Shown piece by piece: positions 63,093-64,000 of a stretch of DNA of 64,000 nt. The notes below the pieces were generated by a model, which saw only the letters and a program-made list of their open reading frames with translations, made no database searches and had not been told where the DNA came from. Numbering within the stretch: the stretch's first letter is position 1; every line of letters begins with the position of its first letter. This DNA is from Ignavibacteria bacterium (GTDB taxonomy: Bacteria; Bacteroidota; Ignavibacteria; Ch128b): NCBI GenBank assembly GCA_013177855.1, contig JABLYA010000001.1, positions 915,231-979,230 on the forward strand, written 5' to 3'. Both the position numbers and the translations under genes were made by a program.

Positions 63093-64000
63093 TCAATTAT
63101 CACCAGTAACAAAAGGATAATTCATAATATCCGACGATTTCAATCTAATTATTCGAGTTGAAATCATTTGATCTTCACCAATCATTCCATTTGCACCAAG
63201 GTTGATTGAATACGCATCATAACCAAGAGTTCTGAGATACGCAACAACATACGCTGAAATTTCTCCAGTATCATCATAAACCGCAATAGGTTGATTAACT
63301 GGCAATGTTTGCAAATAAGTTGTACTTCTTAAATCTTCATTAGGTGAATATCTCACAGCGGTTGGCGGATGTCCATTATCTCTGATGTTATATAACCTCG
63401 TCGGTGCATAACAAATAACAAAGTAATTGAGCTTACCAGTCTTTGAATCGTAAGTTTTCATAATTTCATCAATATCAATCCTGACTTTTTCAAAACCCTC
63501 TGCGAGTAATTTTTTAATCCGAGTTTTTACAAGTTCATCAGTTGAACCTGAACCGAGTTCTACATCCGGTAATTTTGTGTAATAAGGTTTCGGATAATTC
63601 TGAAAATTATATCTGCCTACGAGAAAACTATTCTTGACCAATTTATACCATTCATTCGAAAAAACAGAATTCCACGAAGCCATTCCCCATTGCAAAGAAT
63701 AAACATTATTAAATCCTGCAAGTCGAAGAAGTGAAGTTGAATACGCAGCTGATTGGCCTGTCGAACTGATAATCACAATTTTTTGGTATCCCGAATCTTT
63801 TCTGGAATTAACAAAATCGAATAAATCTTTCATTTCAACATTATAAGCACCTTGAATATGCCCCTGAACATATTTTTCTTTTGACCTTATGTCAATGAGT
63901 AAATAGTTCGATAAGTTTTGATATACCTCAGAAGCTTTTACATAAGAAGGGACATTTGTTGAATTTATATAATCACCATTGGTCTCAAAATAAACTAAAA
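63093..64000 (-). CDS. Tandem rhodanese-like protein without catalytic Cys, 5' end cut by window edge
   Basis: The frame is open from 64000 to the stop at 63093; the visible part is about 300 residues. A first rhodanese domain reads LLIDIRSKEKYVQGHIQGAYN, IVIISSTGQSAAYSTSLLRLAGF and YSLQWGMASWNS; a second, shorter one reads IAVYDDTGEISAYVVAYLRTLGYDAYSI. In active rhodaneses the loop is CxxGxxS; here it is SSTGQS and DDTGEIS, so neither domain has the cysteine. It is therefore probably a binding or structural protein rather than a sulfurtransferase. Start codon and any signal peptide lie outside the window. An internal ATG at 63833 is not the true start, because the rhodanese sequence continues upstream of it. 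Confidence 0.75.
   Translation of the reverse strand, partial: LVYFETNGDYINSTNVPSYVKASEVYQNLSNYLLIDIRSKEKYVQGHIQGAYNVEMKDLFDFVNSRKDSGYQKIVIISSTGQSAAYSTSLLRLAGFNNVYSLQWGMASWNSVFSNEWYKLVKNSFLVGRYNFQNYPKPYYTKLPDVELGSGSTDELVKTRIKKLLAEGFEKVRIDIDEIMKTYDSKTGKLNYFVICYAPTRLYNIRDNGHPPTAVRYSPNEDLRSTTYLQTLPVNQPIAVYDDTGEISAYVVAYLRTLGYDAYSINLGANGMIGEDQMISTRIIRLKSSDIMNYPFVTGDN

Overview
The window reads as a chromosomal segment of an AT-rich, Gram-negative bacterium of the FCB group, most likely Ignavibacteriota or a close relative. The pointers are: SprA, the giant type IX secretion (T9SS) translocon; a sorting tail with the QNYPNPFNP motif typical of non-Bacteroidetes FCB lineages; an LptD-type outer-membrane protein; dipeptidyl peptidase IV; many exported proteins; and promoters of the Bacteroidota type (TTG-N20-TAnnTTTG). 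There are no rRNA or tRNA genes, no insertion sequence and no CRISPR array that I can see. The assignment is inference from gene content; no 16S is present.

Layout. 1-7.8 kb: a truncated cell-wall amidase, a TolB-like propeller protein, a DMT exporter, a CHASE2 adenylate cyclase, an FG-GAP secreted protein whose T9SS tail is cut off by an in-frame TAG, and a thioredoxin-like protein. 7.9-14.8 kb: the most interesting block, a GntR-regulated amino-acid catabolic cluster. It holds a diaminopimelate-dehydrogenase-like enzyme, an unknown beta-rich protein, a fold-type-I PLP enzyme, a 79-aa protein resembling the dimerisation domain of lysine/ornithine aminomutases, a B12-domain plus TIM-barrel mutase in the reverse domain order to OraE, and a P-loop protein that could be its reactivase. 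A tryptophanase follows on the opposite strand (14.9-16.2 kb), apparently from a leaderless transcript. 16.3-28.4 kb: mixed housekeeping and envelope genes (TatD-radical SAM fusion, DPP IV, cysteine-rich PAS kinase, RlpA, DJ-1/PfpI, ROK kinase, LptD, NYN nuclease).

28.4-29.7 kb is a gene-free stretch packed with short hairpin repeats of at least three families, in both orientations, with base pairing conserved while arm sequence changes. 29.7-40.7 kb is the classical translation/RNA operon on the minus strand: rimP-nusA-infB-rbfA-truB-ribF-rpsO-pnp-rng. It starts at a good promoter directly followed by an intrinsic-terminator hairpin just before rimP, suggesting attenuation. 40.8-47.7 kb is sprA, whose upstream region carries a perfect 12-bp inverted repeat.

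47.9-51.0 kb is a small alanine dehydrogenase / CoA-transferase / phosphatase operon. 51.3-55.6 kb holds three exported proteins (FN3/Ig-like, FecR-domain, outer-membrane beta protein). 55.7-60.0 kb holds a signalling set (GAF histidine kinase, GAF-PP2C phosphatase, STAS protein) and a glycerate 2-kinase. 60.2-64.0 kb holds uvrA and the truncated end of a tandem rhodanese-like protein without active-site cysteines.

Together the genes suggest a heterotroph that ferments or oxidises amino acids (tryptophan, alanine, and an unidentified B12-mutase substrate) and secretes proteins through T9SS.
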